From Bacillus sp. MRMR6 (GTDB taxonomy: Bacteria > Bacillota > Bacilli > Bacillales > Cytobacillaceae), in contig NZ_MSLS01000007.1 of assembly GCF_001940785.1 (NCBI RefSeq), forward strand, positions 2,959 to 44,353: 41,395 nucleotides of DNA, in the 5' to 3' direction. The notes below the pieces were generated by a model. That model worked only from the letters and a program-made list of their open reading frames with translations. It did no database searches and was not told the origin of the DNA. Below are positions 33,593-41,395 of this stretch, piece after piece; the first letter of the stretch is position 1, and every line of letters starts with the position of its first letter. The translations under genes and the position numbers were made by a program.

Positions 33593-33632
33593 TTTTGCGA
33601 AATCTGTGAGAAAGAGAGCGGATTTCGCAAAA
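33593..33632. repeat. Perfect 12-bp inverted repeat upstream of livH
   Basis: TTTTGCGAAATC (33593-33604) and GATTTCGCAAAA (33621-33632) are exact reverse complements 16 bases apart. No T-run follows. It ends 15 bases before the GGAGG of livH, so it could be an operator, an attenuator, or an mRNA stabiliser that sets transporter levels relative to the ligase. Confidence 0.6.
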
Positions 33633-33659
33633 CATCTAAAACAAAAAAGGAGGGGAATT

Positions 33660-34523
33660 ATGGAGATTTTCATTCAGCAGTTATTTAACGGTCTAACGAT
33701 TGGCAGCGTTTATAGCCTTGTTGCCCTAGGTTTAACGCTTGTCTATGGCATCTTACATATACCTAATTTTGCACATGGTGCCCTTTATATGATGGGTGGC
33801 TATATCACGTTATCAATGATGACAAAATACGGTCTACATTACTGGCTGGCCATCTTTGTCTCAATTATTGTAGTGGGGTTGCTTGGAGTTTTGATGGAAA
33901 GGTTTGTTTTTCACCCACTGCGCGAGGCACCGCCTATTCATGATAAAATCGCTGCGATTGGAATTCTCTTGTTCTTAGAAGCCTTTGCCCAATTTGTTTG
34001 GGGAGCAGAATACCAAAGCATGACCACTCCTTACGGTCAAGTAGTCCAGATTTTCGGTTTAACCTTTACAATGCAGCGGCTGCTCATTATTTTTGCAGCA
34101 ATCATCGTTATGATCCTTCTAACTTTATTCTTGAAAAAAACCTTTACTGGTGCCACGATCATAGCCATGTCACAAAATCGTGAAGGGGCAAACCTTGTCG
34201 GGATTAACACGAATAAAGTAGCCATGTTAACCTTTATGATCTCTGGCGGGTTAGCTGCTATAGCAGCATCCTTAAGTGCACCTATCAATCTCGTATTTCC
34301 AGGAATGGGCCATCTTGTTATTTTGAAAGCCTTTGTCATTATTATCCTCGGTGGAATGGGGAGTGTACCAGGGGCTATTTTAGGAGGCTATATCCTTGGT
34401 TTTAGCGAAAGCTTAGGAGCAACTTACATCTCAAACGACTATAAGGATATCATCGCCTTTGTCCTCCTTGTTATTATCCTATCCGTTAAACCAACTGGAT
34501 TATTCTCAAAGGGGGGGCATTAA
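33660..34523 (+). CDS. livH: Branched-chain amino acid type ABC transporter permease LivH
   Basis: A 287-residue permease with about eight hydrophobic helices. The opening QQLFNGLTIGSVYSLVALGL and the GLTLVYGILHIPNFAHG motif are typical of LivH. ATG 33660 follows AAGGAGG; an upstream TTG at 33588 lies in the inverted repeat and is rejected. LivH pairs with LivM in the membrane. The full set H-M-G-F-K follows in order. Liv-type systems also import aromatic and aliphatic acids or amides, and the catabolic neighbours favour that over amino acids. Confidence 0.93.
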   Translation: MEIFIQQLFNGLTIGSVYSLVALGLTLVYGILHIPNFAHGALYMMGGYITLSMMTKYGLHYWLAIFVSIIVVGLLGVLMERFVFHPLREAPPIHDKIAAIGILLFLEAFAQFVWGAEYQSMTTPYGQVVQIFGLTFTMQRLLIIFAAIIVMILLTLFLKKTFTGATIIAMSQNREGANLVGINTNKVAMLTFMISGGLAAIAASLSAPINLVFPGMGHLVILKAFVIIILGGMGSVPGAILGGYILGFSESLGATYISNDYKDIIAFVLLVIILSVKPTGLFSKGGH

Positions 34524-35545
34524 TGTCAAAAATATTTAACAAACGAAATACAATCTCTCTTTTAATTTTATTTGCAATAGCTTTTCCACTTATCACGCAA
34601 AATGATTACTTTGTCCATGTTATGACCCTATCCTTTATCTGGATGATCGGGGTGTATGGGTTGAACTTGCTTGCAGGATACACCGGATATCTTTCATTAG
34701 CTCATGCGGGGTTTTTTGCTATCGGAGCCTACTCTCTAGGTCTATTAACGGTTAAAGCAGAGATGAACTTTTGGCCGGCATTAGGACTATCCCTCGTCAT
34801 CACTGGAGTAATTGGTTTCTTTGTTGGTTTAATTTCTCTGCGCACAAAGGAACATTTCTTTGCGATTTATACACTTTGTGTGGGCTATATTATCTATCTC
34901 GTCATCGATAAATGGGACAGCTTAACCGAAGGTGTCCGCGGTCTGATTGGAATACCAGCACCGTCAAACCTAGGTCCGCTATCATTTCAAACACTGCAAT
35001 CACATTATTATTTAGTATTGTTCTTCTTGCTGCTTGTTGTTTTTATTATGTATCGAATTGTTCATTCGTTGTCAGGGAGAACTTTTATCGCCATCCGAAA
35101 TAGTGAGGACCTAGCTCAGACGATCGGAATCTCAACGATGAAAAACAAGTTAACAGTCTTTGTCTTGTCAACGGTTATTGCAGGGCTCTCAGGTGCCCTT
35201 TATGCTTCATTTGTCCGTTTTATTGGACCAGATATAGGAGCAATGGCCATTGTATTTGATTTTCTCACCTATTTGTTAATAGGTGGTATTGGCACATTGA
35301 GTGGTCCGATTGTAGGTACTCTCATTATTGTTTGGCTTTCACAACAGCTTCAATTTTTACAAGATTATCGGATGTTGATTTTTGGACCGATTCTTACTTT
35401 ATTAATTATTTTCTATCCACGTGGAATTGTCGGGGCAATCGCGACTTGGTATCTTACCCGTAAAGCTAAGCGTACAAGCCGCCTAACCAATCAACCTCTA
35501 TTAAAAGCAGATGGAATTACTGAAAAACAGGTGAAGGAGGGATAG
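34523..35545 (+). CDS. livM: Branched-chain amino acid type ABC transporter permease LivM
   Basis: A 340-residue permease with the LivM hallmark GLNLLAGYTGYLSLAHAGFFAIGAY (cited in part) and the cytoplasmic coupling segment SLSGRTFIAIRNSEDLAQTIGI (cited in part) that contacts the ATPases. The start codon overlaps the livH stop by one base (TAATG). The C-terminal tail is basic (RKAKRTSRL). It forms a heterodimer with LivH. Confidence 0.93.
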   Translation: MSKIFNKRNTISLLILFAIAFPLITQNDYFVHVMTLSFIWMIGVYGLNLLAGYTGYLSLAHAGFFAIGAYSLGLLTVKAEMNFWPALGLSLVITGVIGFFVGLISLRTKEHFFAIYTLCVGYIIYLVIDKWDSLTEGVRGLIGIPAPSNLGPLSFQTLQSHYYLVLFFLLLVVFIMYRIVHSLSGRTFIAIRNSEDLAQTIGISTMKNKLTVFVLSTVIAGLSGALYASFVRFIGPDIGAMAIVFDFLTYLLIGGIGTLSGPIVGTLIIVWLSQQLQFLQDYRMLIFGPILTLLIIFYPRGIVGAIATWYLTRKAKRTSRLTNQPLLKADGITEKQVKEG

Positions 35546-35547
35546 CG

Positions 35548-36315
35548 ATGATTTTTTTGGAAACGAGAAATCTAACCAAAAGATTCGGCGGTTTAGTAGC
35601 TGTTAACAATGTCGATTTTGCCATTGAACAAGGGAAAATTAATGCGATTATTGGTCCGAACGGTGCAGGAAAGTCCACCTTTTTCAACTTGATTAGCGGC
35701 TTTCATCCTCCTAGCACGGGGCAGGTCATTTTTAAAGGACAGGATATTACCAAATTACCTTCAAACAAAATAGCTGAATTGGGGGTAGCCCGTACCTTTC
35801 AAACGACCAATCTGTTTGAACAATCAACTGTTCTGGATAATGTCATTGTCGGCCACCGGCTTCGGACAAAATCCAATCTAATGGATGCCATCCTTAGAAC
35901 AAAGCGTCATCAGCGAGAAGAAAACCAATGCCGTGAAAAGGCAATGGAGGTCATTGAATTTGTTGATTTAACAAAAGTGGCCAATAAACCAGTCAGCAGT
36001 TTAACACAGGAAGAGAAAAAACGGACGGCCTTTGCTTTAGCACTGGCAACCGATCCTGAAATTGTTTTCCTTGATGAACCTGCAGCCGGCGTCAATCCTG
36101 ATGAAACCGAAGGGTTGGCTGAATTAATGAAGAAGATGGTTGCAAAAGGGATCACGGTTTGTTTAATTGAGCACAAAATGCAGATGATTATGAAGCTTGC
36201 AGATAAAATCATGGTGCTAAACTATGGTGAAAAAATCGCCGAAGGTAAGCCTGAAGAAATTCAAAATAATGAAACGGTCATTAAGGCCTATTTGGGAGGG
36301 AGCGCAAGTGCTTAG
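35548..36315 (+). CDS. livG: ABC transporter ATPase LivG with an altered signature motif
   Basis: A 255-residue ATPase of the Liv importer. Walker A GPNGAGKST (36-44), Q-loop FQTTNLF, Walker B IVFLDEPAAGVN (172 onward) and switch LIEHKM are intact. The signature motif, normally LSxGxQRRLEIARAL, reads SLTQEEKKRTAFALALA (from 151), lacking both conserved glycines. Because ABC sites are shared between LivG and LivF, one of the two composite ATP sites would be degenerate. GGAGGG lies before the ATG, and the stop overlaps livF by eight bases. Confidence 0.9.
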   Translation: MIFLETRNLTKRFGGLVAVNNVDFAIEQGKINAIIGPNGAGKSTFFNLISGFHPPSTGQVIFKGQDITKLPSNKIAELGVARTFQTTNLFEQSTVLDNVIVGHRLRTKSNLMDAILRTKRHQREENQCREKAMEVIEFVDLTKVANKPVSSLTQEEKKRTAFALALATDPEIVFLDEPAAGVNPDETEGLAELMKKMVAKGITVCLIEHKMQMIMKLADKIMVLNYGEKIAEGKPEEIQNNETVIKAYLGGSASA

Positions 36316-37015
36316 TCTGAAAAATGTCTCTGTCAAATACGGAAGCTTTACTGCTATTAAAACGATTGATATCGAAGTAAACGCAGGAGAAATCGTTGTT
36401 TTGCTCGGTTCAAACGGTGCTGGGAAAAGTACCACCTTCCGTACCATCAGCGGTTTAAGCAAGCCTGCTGAAGGAGAAGTATTGTTTGAAGGCAGTCCAT
36501 TAAATAAACGTTCTCCAGATCAAATCGTTAAACTAGGTATTGGTCAATGCCCAGAGGGCCGCAAATTATTCCCGTCCATGACAGTACAGGAAAACTTAAG
36601 AATGGGTGCATTTGTTCATCGACGGAAGAAGGAGGAAATTAAAAAGTCGTTAGATCACGTTTATGAACTGTTTCCAATTCTGAACGATAAAAGGAATGAC
36701 GCAGCAGGCTCTCTAAGCGGCGGACAGCAGCAAATGCTGGCTATTGGCAGAGCCTTAATGTCCAAACCAAAGCTAATGCTTTTAGACGAGCCTTCTGTAG
36801 GGCTTGCCCCGTTAATCGTTGAACAGATGTTTGAGGTTATTCAACAAATAAATCGTGAGGGAACAACGATTTTACTCGCTGAACAAAATGCCAATGCAGC
36901 ATTGAAAATTGCAGACAAGGGATATGTTTTTGAAAACGGCAGGATTGTCCTTCATGGTACATCTGAGGAATTATTCGCAAATGACGAAGTTAGAAAGGCC
37001 TATATTGGCGCATAA
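36308..37015 (+). CDS. livF: ABC transporter ATPase LivF
   Basis: A 235-residue ATPase with Walker A GSNGAGKST (34-42), signature SLSGGQQQMLAIGRAL, Walker B LMLLDEPSVGLAP and LLAEQNA in the H-loop region. The start is GTG 36308, inside the last codons of livG, with GGGAGGGAG just upstream. The usual LivF length is about 235. Its normal signature contrasts with the altered one in LivG. Confidence 0.93.
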   Translation: MLSLKNVSVKYGSFTAIKTIDIEVNAGEIVVLLGSNGAGKSTTFRTISGLSKPAEGEVLFEGSPLNKRSPDQIVKLGIGQCPEGRKLFPSMTVQENLRMGAFVHRRKKEEIKKSLDHVYELFPILNDKRNDAAGSLSGGQQQMLAIGRALMSKPKLMLLDEPSVGLAPLIVEQMFEVIQQINREGTTILLAEQNANAALKIADKGYVFENGRIVLHGTSEELFANDEVRKAYIGA

Positions 37016-37098
37016 GACCAGCGGCATTTTAAGGGGGTGGTCCGGCAAAGAAACCGCTTTTTCTGTCTGGAAATTTTATAAATACGAGGGGGAAAACC

Positions 37099-38316
37099 AT
37101 GAAAAAAATGAAAATGCTTTTAATGTTCAGCGTTATTTTCGTATTGATTTTCAGCTTAGCAGCCTGTAACAGTTCTTCTTCTACTACTAAGGAAGAGGAT
37201 GATAATAAAGGGGAAGATACTCCTAAAACGGAAGAAGTGGGAACGGTTAACATTGGCTACACCGGACCTTTAAGCGGCCCAGCAGCTTTTTATGGGGAGC
37301 GGACGTTAAATGGAGTAAAGATGGCAGCAGATGAAGTAAACGATGCTGGCGGTTTTGAAGTAAATGGAAAGAAATATAAGCTAAATGTCGTTAGTTTAGA
37401 CGATAAATACTTACCGAACGAAGCTGGAGCGAACGCAAAGAGACTTGTTCAAGAAAATAAACCGCCTATTATTTTCACACCACATAGCGGCGGGATTTTC
37501 GCACTACAAGTATTTAATGAACTGGATAAATTTATCATTGGTGCCTATTCAAGTGAACCAAAGATTACTGAGGTTGGGAACAAACTAACGGTTCGAATTC
37601 CTCCTCGTTACGATGGATACTTAAAGCCATTTACCGAGTATTCAATGGAGAATTATGGTAAGAATATCGCTTTCCTTCCAACTGCATCACAGTATGGTAA
37701 GGATTGGGCTGAGAACCTAAAAGCTTATTGGGAGAAAGAAGGCGGTAAGGTTGTTTTCAATTCACCAATCGATTTTGCAAAGGAAACTGACTTCTTCACC
37801 ATTTTAACCAATGCTTTGAAAGAAAAGCCAGATGTATTATTCATCGGTGGTGCCTCCGAGCCAACTGCAAAGGTTGCAAAGCAAGCAAGGGAGCTTGGCT
37901 TTAAGGGCGGATTCATTGTCATGGACCAAGCAAAGTTTGATGAAATGAAGGCTGTTACAGGAACCTACGATTTATTAAATGGATCGATTGGAGTTATGCC
38001 GCTCCAACATTCATCAGAAGCAGCCATTCCTGACTTTGTGAAAAAGTATGAAGCGAAGTATGGCGAAGTCCCTGGATCCGAAGCCGGTCTAAACTATATT
38101 GGCATGCATGTATTTGTAGAAGCAATGAAGGCAGCCGGATCCGTGGATGACGTTGAAAAAATCCGTGCTGCCATGCAGGATGGCTTAGACAATCTTCCTG
38201 ATGATAAGAAAATTTATATCATTCCGAAAATTGGCACTGATGGCGGCTTCGAGGCTGACTTAGTTGTTGCAGCGGTAGAAGATGGAAAAATTGTACCAAT
38301 TGAGGTAAAAAAATAA
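37099..38316 (+). CDS. Liv-type substrate-binding lipoprotein
   Basis: A 405-residue periplasmic-binding-protein-like lipoprotein. The signal ends in lipobox LAAC (Cys23), followed by a Ser/Thr/acidic spacer. The mature protein starts NIGYTGPLSGPAAFYGERTLNG, the peripla_BP_6 opening (cited in part), with PHSGGIFALQ and TEVGNKLTVRIPPRYDGYL. It sets import specificity. It closes the transporter operon, with AGGGGGA before the ATG and a terminator after. The ligand is unknown. Its last 16 residues have a decayed paralogue at 28832-28882. Confidence 0.92.
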   Translation: MKKMKMLLMFSVIFVLIFSLAACNSSSSTTKEEDDNKGEDTPKTEEVGTVNIGYTGPLSGPAAFYGERTLNGVKMAADEVNDAGGFEVNGKKYKLNVVSLDDKYLPNEAGANAKRLVQENKPPIIFTPHSGGIFALQVFNELDKFIIGAYSSEPKITEVGNKLTVRIPPRYDGYLKPFTEYSMENYGKNIAFLPTASQYGKDWAENLKAYWEKEGGKVVFNSPIDFAKETDFFTILTNALKEKPDVLFIGGASEPTAKVAKQARELGFKGGFIVMDQAKFDEMKAVTGTYDLLNGSIGVMPLQHSSEAAIPDFVKKYEAKYGEVPGSEAGLNYIGMHVFVEAMKAAGSVDDVEKIRAAMQDGLDNLPDDKKIYIIPKIGTDGGFEADLVVAAVEDGKIVPIEVKK

Positions 38317-38338
38317 GAGTCTGATAGTTTCGAAAAAA

Positions 38339-38385
38339 TCCCCTTGGACAACATCACATCTGTGATATTTTTTCAAGGGGAATTT
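38339..38385 (+). terminator. Terminator of the Liv operon
   Basis: TCCCCTTG (38339-38346) pairs with CAAGGGGA (38374-38381), followed by ATTTTG. Inside it ATCACA and TGTGAT form a second small stem. It isolates the R2lox operon from the transporter. Confidence 0.8.
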
Positions 38386-38462
38386 TGTACTAAGTAACAT
38401 ATTCGTAGAGTTTTCGAAATATAGTAAAAAGGTTGGTCCGATCTGTAAAAAAATGGAATATA

Positions 38463-38476
38463 TGTAAGCGCTTGCG
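38463..38476 (+). promoter_or_regulatory. cre-like box upstream of R2lox
   Basis: TGTAAGCGCTTGCG matches 13 of 14 positions of the cre consensus. It lies 27 bases before the R2lox start, where CcpA would block initiation or elongation. The promoter itself is not clear; TTGGTC at 38433 is a possible -35. Confidence 0.55.
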
Positions 38477-38502
38477 TCATTATGGTTGAAGGGAGTATGA
38501 GG

Positions 38503-39396
38503 ATGGAAAAAAGAAAAATCTTAACGACTAGTTCTAGAGGATTGCTAGAAGAATCTTTCCCGTACCGTTTATTTCAGAAGGCAAAAAAGCTTGGGACATG
38601 GAACCCCGCCGATATTGATTTTAGTCAGGACAAAAGAGACTGGGAAACTCTTAATGCAGAACAAAAAAGTGATATTCTTCGGTTAATTTCGCAATTTCAG
38701 GCAGGCGAGGAAGCAGTTACCTTGGATCTGTTGCCGCTGATTATGGCAATTGCGAAGGAAGGTCGTCTTGAAGAAGAGATGTTCTTAACGACATTTCTAT
38801 ATGAAGAGGCCAAACATACTGAATTTTTCAGACTGGCTCTGAACGCAATTGGAGAAAGAGGCGACCTATCACATTTCCATACTGAGACGTACCAAAAAAT
38901 CTTTTATGAAATTCTTCCAACCACAATGGAGCGGCTTGTAACGGATCAATCTCCTGAAGCAATAGCTGAAGCCTCTGTTGTTTATAACATGTTTGTTGAG
39001 GGTGTGCTAGCTGAAACTGGTTATTTCTCCTTCTATCAAGCATTGGAGACTGCAGGGATTATGCCAGGTTTATTAGTAGGAGTTGGAAATTTGAAGAAGG
39101 ACGAGTCTAGACATATTGGTTATGGTACCTTCCTACTTCAACGCTTAATTTGTGAACATCCACATCTCTTCGATTTTGTTGCTGCTAAGATGATGGAATT
39201 AACACCATTAGCTTTGAGATTGAATGAAGAAGGTATCGGCGGCAGGGAAGTAAGTGCATTTGGCGGAAATCCGGAGGAAGTCATGCAGTTTACGATGAAA
39301 CAGCTCGGTGTCCGGATGGAAGTCCTAGCCCGCGCTAAAGGAAAACGAATTGAAGAGATTTATAGAACATCTGAAAGTGAACTCGGGGTATTTTAA
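38503..39396 (+). CDS. R2-like ligand-binding oxidase (R2lox), ribonucleotide-reductase-R2 homologue
   Basis: A 297-residue ferritin-like protein of the R2lox family, which assembles a Mn/Fe cofactor and holds a fatty-acid-like ligand. All six metal ligands are visible: Glu69, Glu102, His105, Glu166, Glu201 and His204 (GEEAV, YEEAKH, YNMFVEG, DESRH). Val72 and Tyr161, which form the ether cross-link in the Geobacillus enzyme, are conserved. ATG 38503, with GAAGGGAG 7 bases upstream, gives numbering that matches the family; upstream ATGs at 38482 and 38497 are rejected. The physiological reaction of R2lox is not established. The operon with aldehyde and alcohol dehydrogenases suggests oxidation of a C-H bond to an alcohol. 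Confidence 0.92.
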   Translation: MEKRKILTTSSRGLLEESFPYRLFQKAKKLGTWNPADIDFSQDKRDWETLNAEQKSDILRLISQFQAGEEAVTLDLLPLIMAIAKEGRLEEEMFLTTFLYEEAKHTEFFRLALNAIGERGDLSHFHTETYQKIFYEILPTTMERLVTDQSPEAIAEASVVYNMFVEGVLAETGYFSFYQALETAGIMPGLLVGVGNLKKDESRHIGYGTFLLQRLICEHPHLFDFVAAKMMELTPLALRLNEEGIGGREVSAFGGNPEEVMQFTMKQLGVRMEVLARAKGKRIEEIYRTSESELGVF

Positions 39397-39423
39397 ATTA
39401 TTACTATATAGGGAGGAACTAAA

Positions 39424-40947
39424 ATGACGGTAAATGTTGATGTCCAAGCCTTTCCACTTTTTATTAACGGAAAGTGGGAGCAAGCAAGTAACCAGGAAAC
39501 TTTTGATGTCTATAACCCTGCAAATGGACAATTAGTTGCTAAGGTAGCAAAAGGGACAGTTGAAGATGTGAATCGTGCAGTAAAGGCGGCAAGAGAAGCA
39601 TTTGATCAAACAGAGTGGAAAAATATGATCCCGAAAGATCGGGCAAATGTCCTTTATGCAATCTCTTATCAAATTGCAGAACATGCAGAGGAATTAGCTT
39701 ACTTAGAAGCTATTAGTTCCGGTGGTACTGTTCGCCGAATTGGCAGCAGCGATATTTTGCAAATGGTTGACCTGTTTCAAACTTTAGCCAAATTTACTTT
39801 GGAGTATCCATTTTCTGAAACCCTGCCAGTCCCGCCGTTTCCTGGCCCAGCACATAACTTCATTTGGAGAGAACCAATCGGTGTATGTGCAGCCGTAACA
39901 CCTTGGAATTTACCTATGGTGATTGCCACTTGGAAAATCGCCCCGGCATTAGCGATGGGAAATACAGTAGTCATTAAACCTGCCAGTTATACTCCATTAT
40001 CTACCTTAAGATTGGCAGAAATCATTTCAAATGTTGTACCTCCTGGTGTTATCAATGTCGTAACAGGTACGGGTGCAGAAGTGGGTGAAGCACTTGTCCG
40101 CCATCCACAGGTTGATAAGGTTGCCTTTACAGGGTCTACCGAGGTTGGAAGAAGAATTATGGAATTAGCAGCTGGCACCATCAAAAAGACAACCCTTGAG
40201 CTCGGAGGTAAATCACCAAATATTCTCTTGGACGATGCGGACCTGAGTATTGCCCTGCCGGGGTCTCTTTTTGGAGTATTCTTACATTCAGGACAGCTTT
40301 GTGAGTCCGGAACACGATTATTTGTCCCAGATCGATTATATGATCAAGTCGTGACAGGTTTAGTTGCGATGGCAAGTAAGCTTAAGCTAGGTAATCCGCT
40401 TGACCCAATTACGGATGTTGGCCCGGTTATTTCTAAAAAACAACAAGATACCATACTTTCCTATATTGAGGCAGGCAAACAGGAAGGTGCTACATTGGTT
40501 TGTGGTGGAAATGCAGTAACTGTGCCAGGCTGTGAGGATGGTTATTTTGTTGAACCAACCATTTTCACCAATGTAACCAATGATATGAAAATTGCCCAAG
40601 AAGAAATATTTGGTCCAGTCTTGTCAGTTATACGATATTCAGATGTAGATGAGGCAATCGAAATGGCAAATGATACGATATACGGTTTGGCTGCCGGTGT
40701 TTGGACTCGCGACGTAAACAAAGCTTATGAGGTTGCGAGAAAGTTGCAAGCAGGTGTTGTATGGATTAATGACTGGCATATGCTCCGAAGTGATGCACCG
40801 TTTGGCGGTTACAAGCAAAGTGGTATTGGCAGAGAAATGGGTGTTCAATCACTTGATGCTTATACGCAGGTAAAGCATGTTCATACATCCATGTCCCCTG
40901 AGCTTGAACGACGAAACTGGTATGGAATTCTGTTTGGCCAAAACTAA
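39424..40947 (+). CDS. NAD(P)-dependent aldehyde dehydrogenase
   Basis: A 507-residue ALDH-superfamily enzyme. Asn162 (TPWN), the cofactor loop FTGSTEVGRRIM, general base Glu259 in TLELGGKSPN, and nucleophile Cys293 in SGQLCESG are present, and EEIFGPVLSV and GGYKQSGIGREMG close the chain. It oxidises an aldehyde to an acid that could enter the CoA ligase. GGAGG lies before the ATG, 27 bases after the R2lox stop, so they share an mRNA. The C-terminal YTQVKHVHT is typical of the betaine/aromatic-aldehyde group. The actual substrate is not known. Confidence 0.94.
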   Translation: MTVNVDVQAFPLFINGKWEQASNQETFDVYNPANGQLVAKVAKGTVEDVNRAVKAAREAFDQTEWKNMIPKDRANVLYAISYQIAEHAEELAYLEAISSGGTVRRIGSSDILQMVDLFQTLAKFTLEYPFSETLPVPPFPGPAHNFIWREPIGVCAAVTPWNLPMVIATWKIAPALAMGNTVVIKPASYTPLSTLRLAEIISNVVPPGVINVVTGTGAEVGEALVRHPQVDKVAFTGSTEVGRRIMELAAGTIKKTTLELGGKSPNILLDDADLSIALPGSLFGVFLHSGQLCESGTRLFVPDRLYDQVVTGLVAMASKLKLGNPLDPITDVGPVISKKQQDTILSYIEAGKQEGATLVCGGNAVTVPGCEDGYFVEPTIFTNVTNDMKIAQEEIFGPVLSVIRYSDVDEAIEMANDTIYGLAAGVWTRDVNKAYEVARKLQAGVVWINDWHMLRSDAPFGGYKQSGIGREMGVQSLDAYTQVKHVHTSMSPELERRNWYGILFGQN

Positions 40948-40964
40948 TAATGAGGTGAAGATGA

Positions 40965-41395
40965 ATGAAAACAAGTTTATCACAGTTTATGCTTCGCACC
41001 GGTATTTATAGTGGATCTAATTCACGTGCTATGGTACCGAGTTTGTTTGCTGGTCTTGGTGCAAAACGAGTCGTTCTTTTGAGTGATAGAGGTTTAGAAA
41101 AAGCAGGAGTGGTCCAAAAGGTAGCAGAAATTTTCAATTTAACAGGTCATGGCAGCGGTCCTCAATTAGTTGGTCAATATCTCGATATTGCCCAGGATGC
41201 AGAGAGCCGTTGCATTAATGATGCTGTTCGTTATGTAAAAGAAGTAGGCGGGGATTCACTTTTAGCTGTCGGAGGCGGAAGTGTGCTTGATACGGTTAAG
41301 GGGGTTAAATATGCTCTCCATAACGGGTTGGCTGATATAAAAGAGGCAATTCCAGGCGGTCTTCGTTATGAACAATTCCCGCAAGCGACGTTCAT
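40965..41395 (+). CDS. Iron-containing alcohol dehydrogenase (3' end cut off)
   Basis: Only the first 143 residues are in the window. They read MKTSLSQFMLRTGIYSGSNS, then the Rossmann-type half with RVVLLSDRGLEKAGVV and the diagnostic GGGSVLDTVKG that binds the NAD pyrophosphate in group III Fe-alcohol dehydrogenases. The iron-ligand half lies beyond the edge. GAGGTG is 7 bases before ATG 40965. It starts 18 bases after the ALDH stop, so R2lox, ALDH and this enzyme form an alcohol-to-aldehyde-to-acid series. Confidence 0.88.
   Translation, partial: MKTSLSQFMLRTGIYSGSNSRAMVPSLFAGLGAKRVVLLSDRGLEKAGVVQKVAEIFNLTGHGSGPQLVGQYLDIAQDAESRCINDAVRYVKEVGGDSLLAVGGGSVLDTVKGVKYALHNGLADIKEAIPGGLRYEQFPQATF

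Noticed and set aside
37020..37066. AGCGG...CCGCTTTTT before the binding-protein gene as a terminator
   Set aside because: The stem is only five base pairs with a loop of about 30 bases, too weak for an intrinsic terminator.

Overview
The window looks like chromosomal DNA from an aerobic, endospore-forming member of the Bacillaceae (Bacillus or Neobacillus type). The reasons are low-to-moderate GC, strong GGAGG ribosome sites with ATG, GTG and TTG starts, a GerA-type spore germination operon, a SigX-like ECF sigma factor and CcpA-type cre boxes. I saw no rRNA, tRNA, CRISPR array, insertion sequence or prophage. The genus assignment is inference.

Layout. (1) 1-1783: the end of a riboflavin operon (ribBA, cut by the window edge, then ribH) closed by a terminator. 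(2) 1795-8008: a cobalamin-riboswitch transcription unit. It holds a cell-wall-anchored protein built like eukaryotic intrinsic factor/transcobalamin, a lipoprotein with the same DUF4430 domain, and a complete ECF transporter (T, fused A-A, S). Together they suggest capture of a corrinoid at the surface and hand-over to an ECF importer. (3) 8032-11265: a class A penicillin-binding protein on the minus strand, a phi-LC3-type holin-like protein and two small membrane proteins. (4) 11424-15404: a germinant receptor operon in the order A-C-B. (5) 15459-21129: an orphan PAS histidine kinase facing a SigX-like sigma factor, which is followed by an OmpR-type response regulator, its histidine kinase and a lipoprotein with FG-GAP-like motifs. 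The usual rsiX anti-sigma gene is absent.

(6) 21515-41395: a 20-kb catabolic island. It encodes two acyl-CoA dehydrogenases, two SDRs, a split MaoC hydratase pair, two thiolases, a class II aldolase/adducin-like protein, a ketopantoate-reductase-like protein, a TetR regulator, an acyl-CoA ligase, a complete Liv-type ABC importer, and an operon of an R2-like ligand-binding oxidase (R2lox), an aldehyde dehydrogenase and the start of an iron alcohol dehydrogenase. Two matching 24-bp TetR-type operators sit just downstream of the two main promoters (21551-21574 and 29141-29164), and the TetR gene lies in the second unit. Three cre-like boxes (22839, 31827, 38463) suggest carbon catabolite repression. 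The logical reading is import of an organic acid, CoA activation, and one or two beta-oxidation-like rounds, with an oxygenase-alcohol-aldehyde branch feeding acids in. The substrate cannot be read from the sequence.

The most notable points are the intrinsic-factor-like B12 capture system, the R2lox-ALDH-ADH operon, the paired operators that define a small regulon, and a 17-codon remnant of a second Liv binding-protein gene at 28832-28882.
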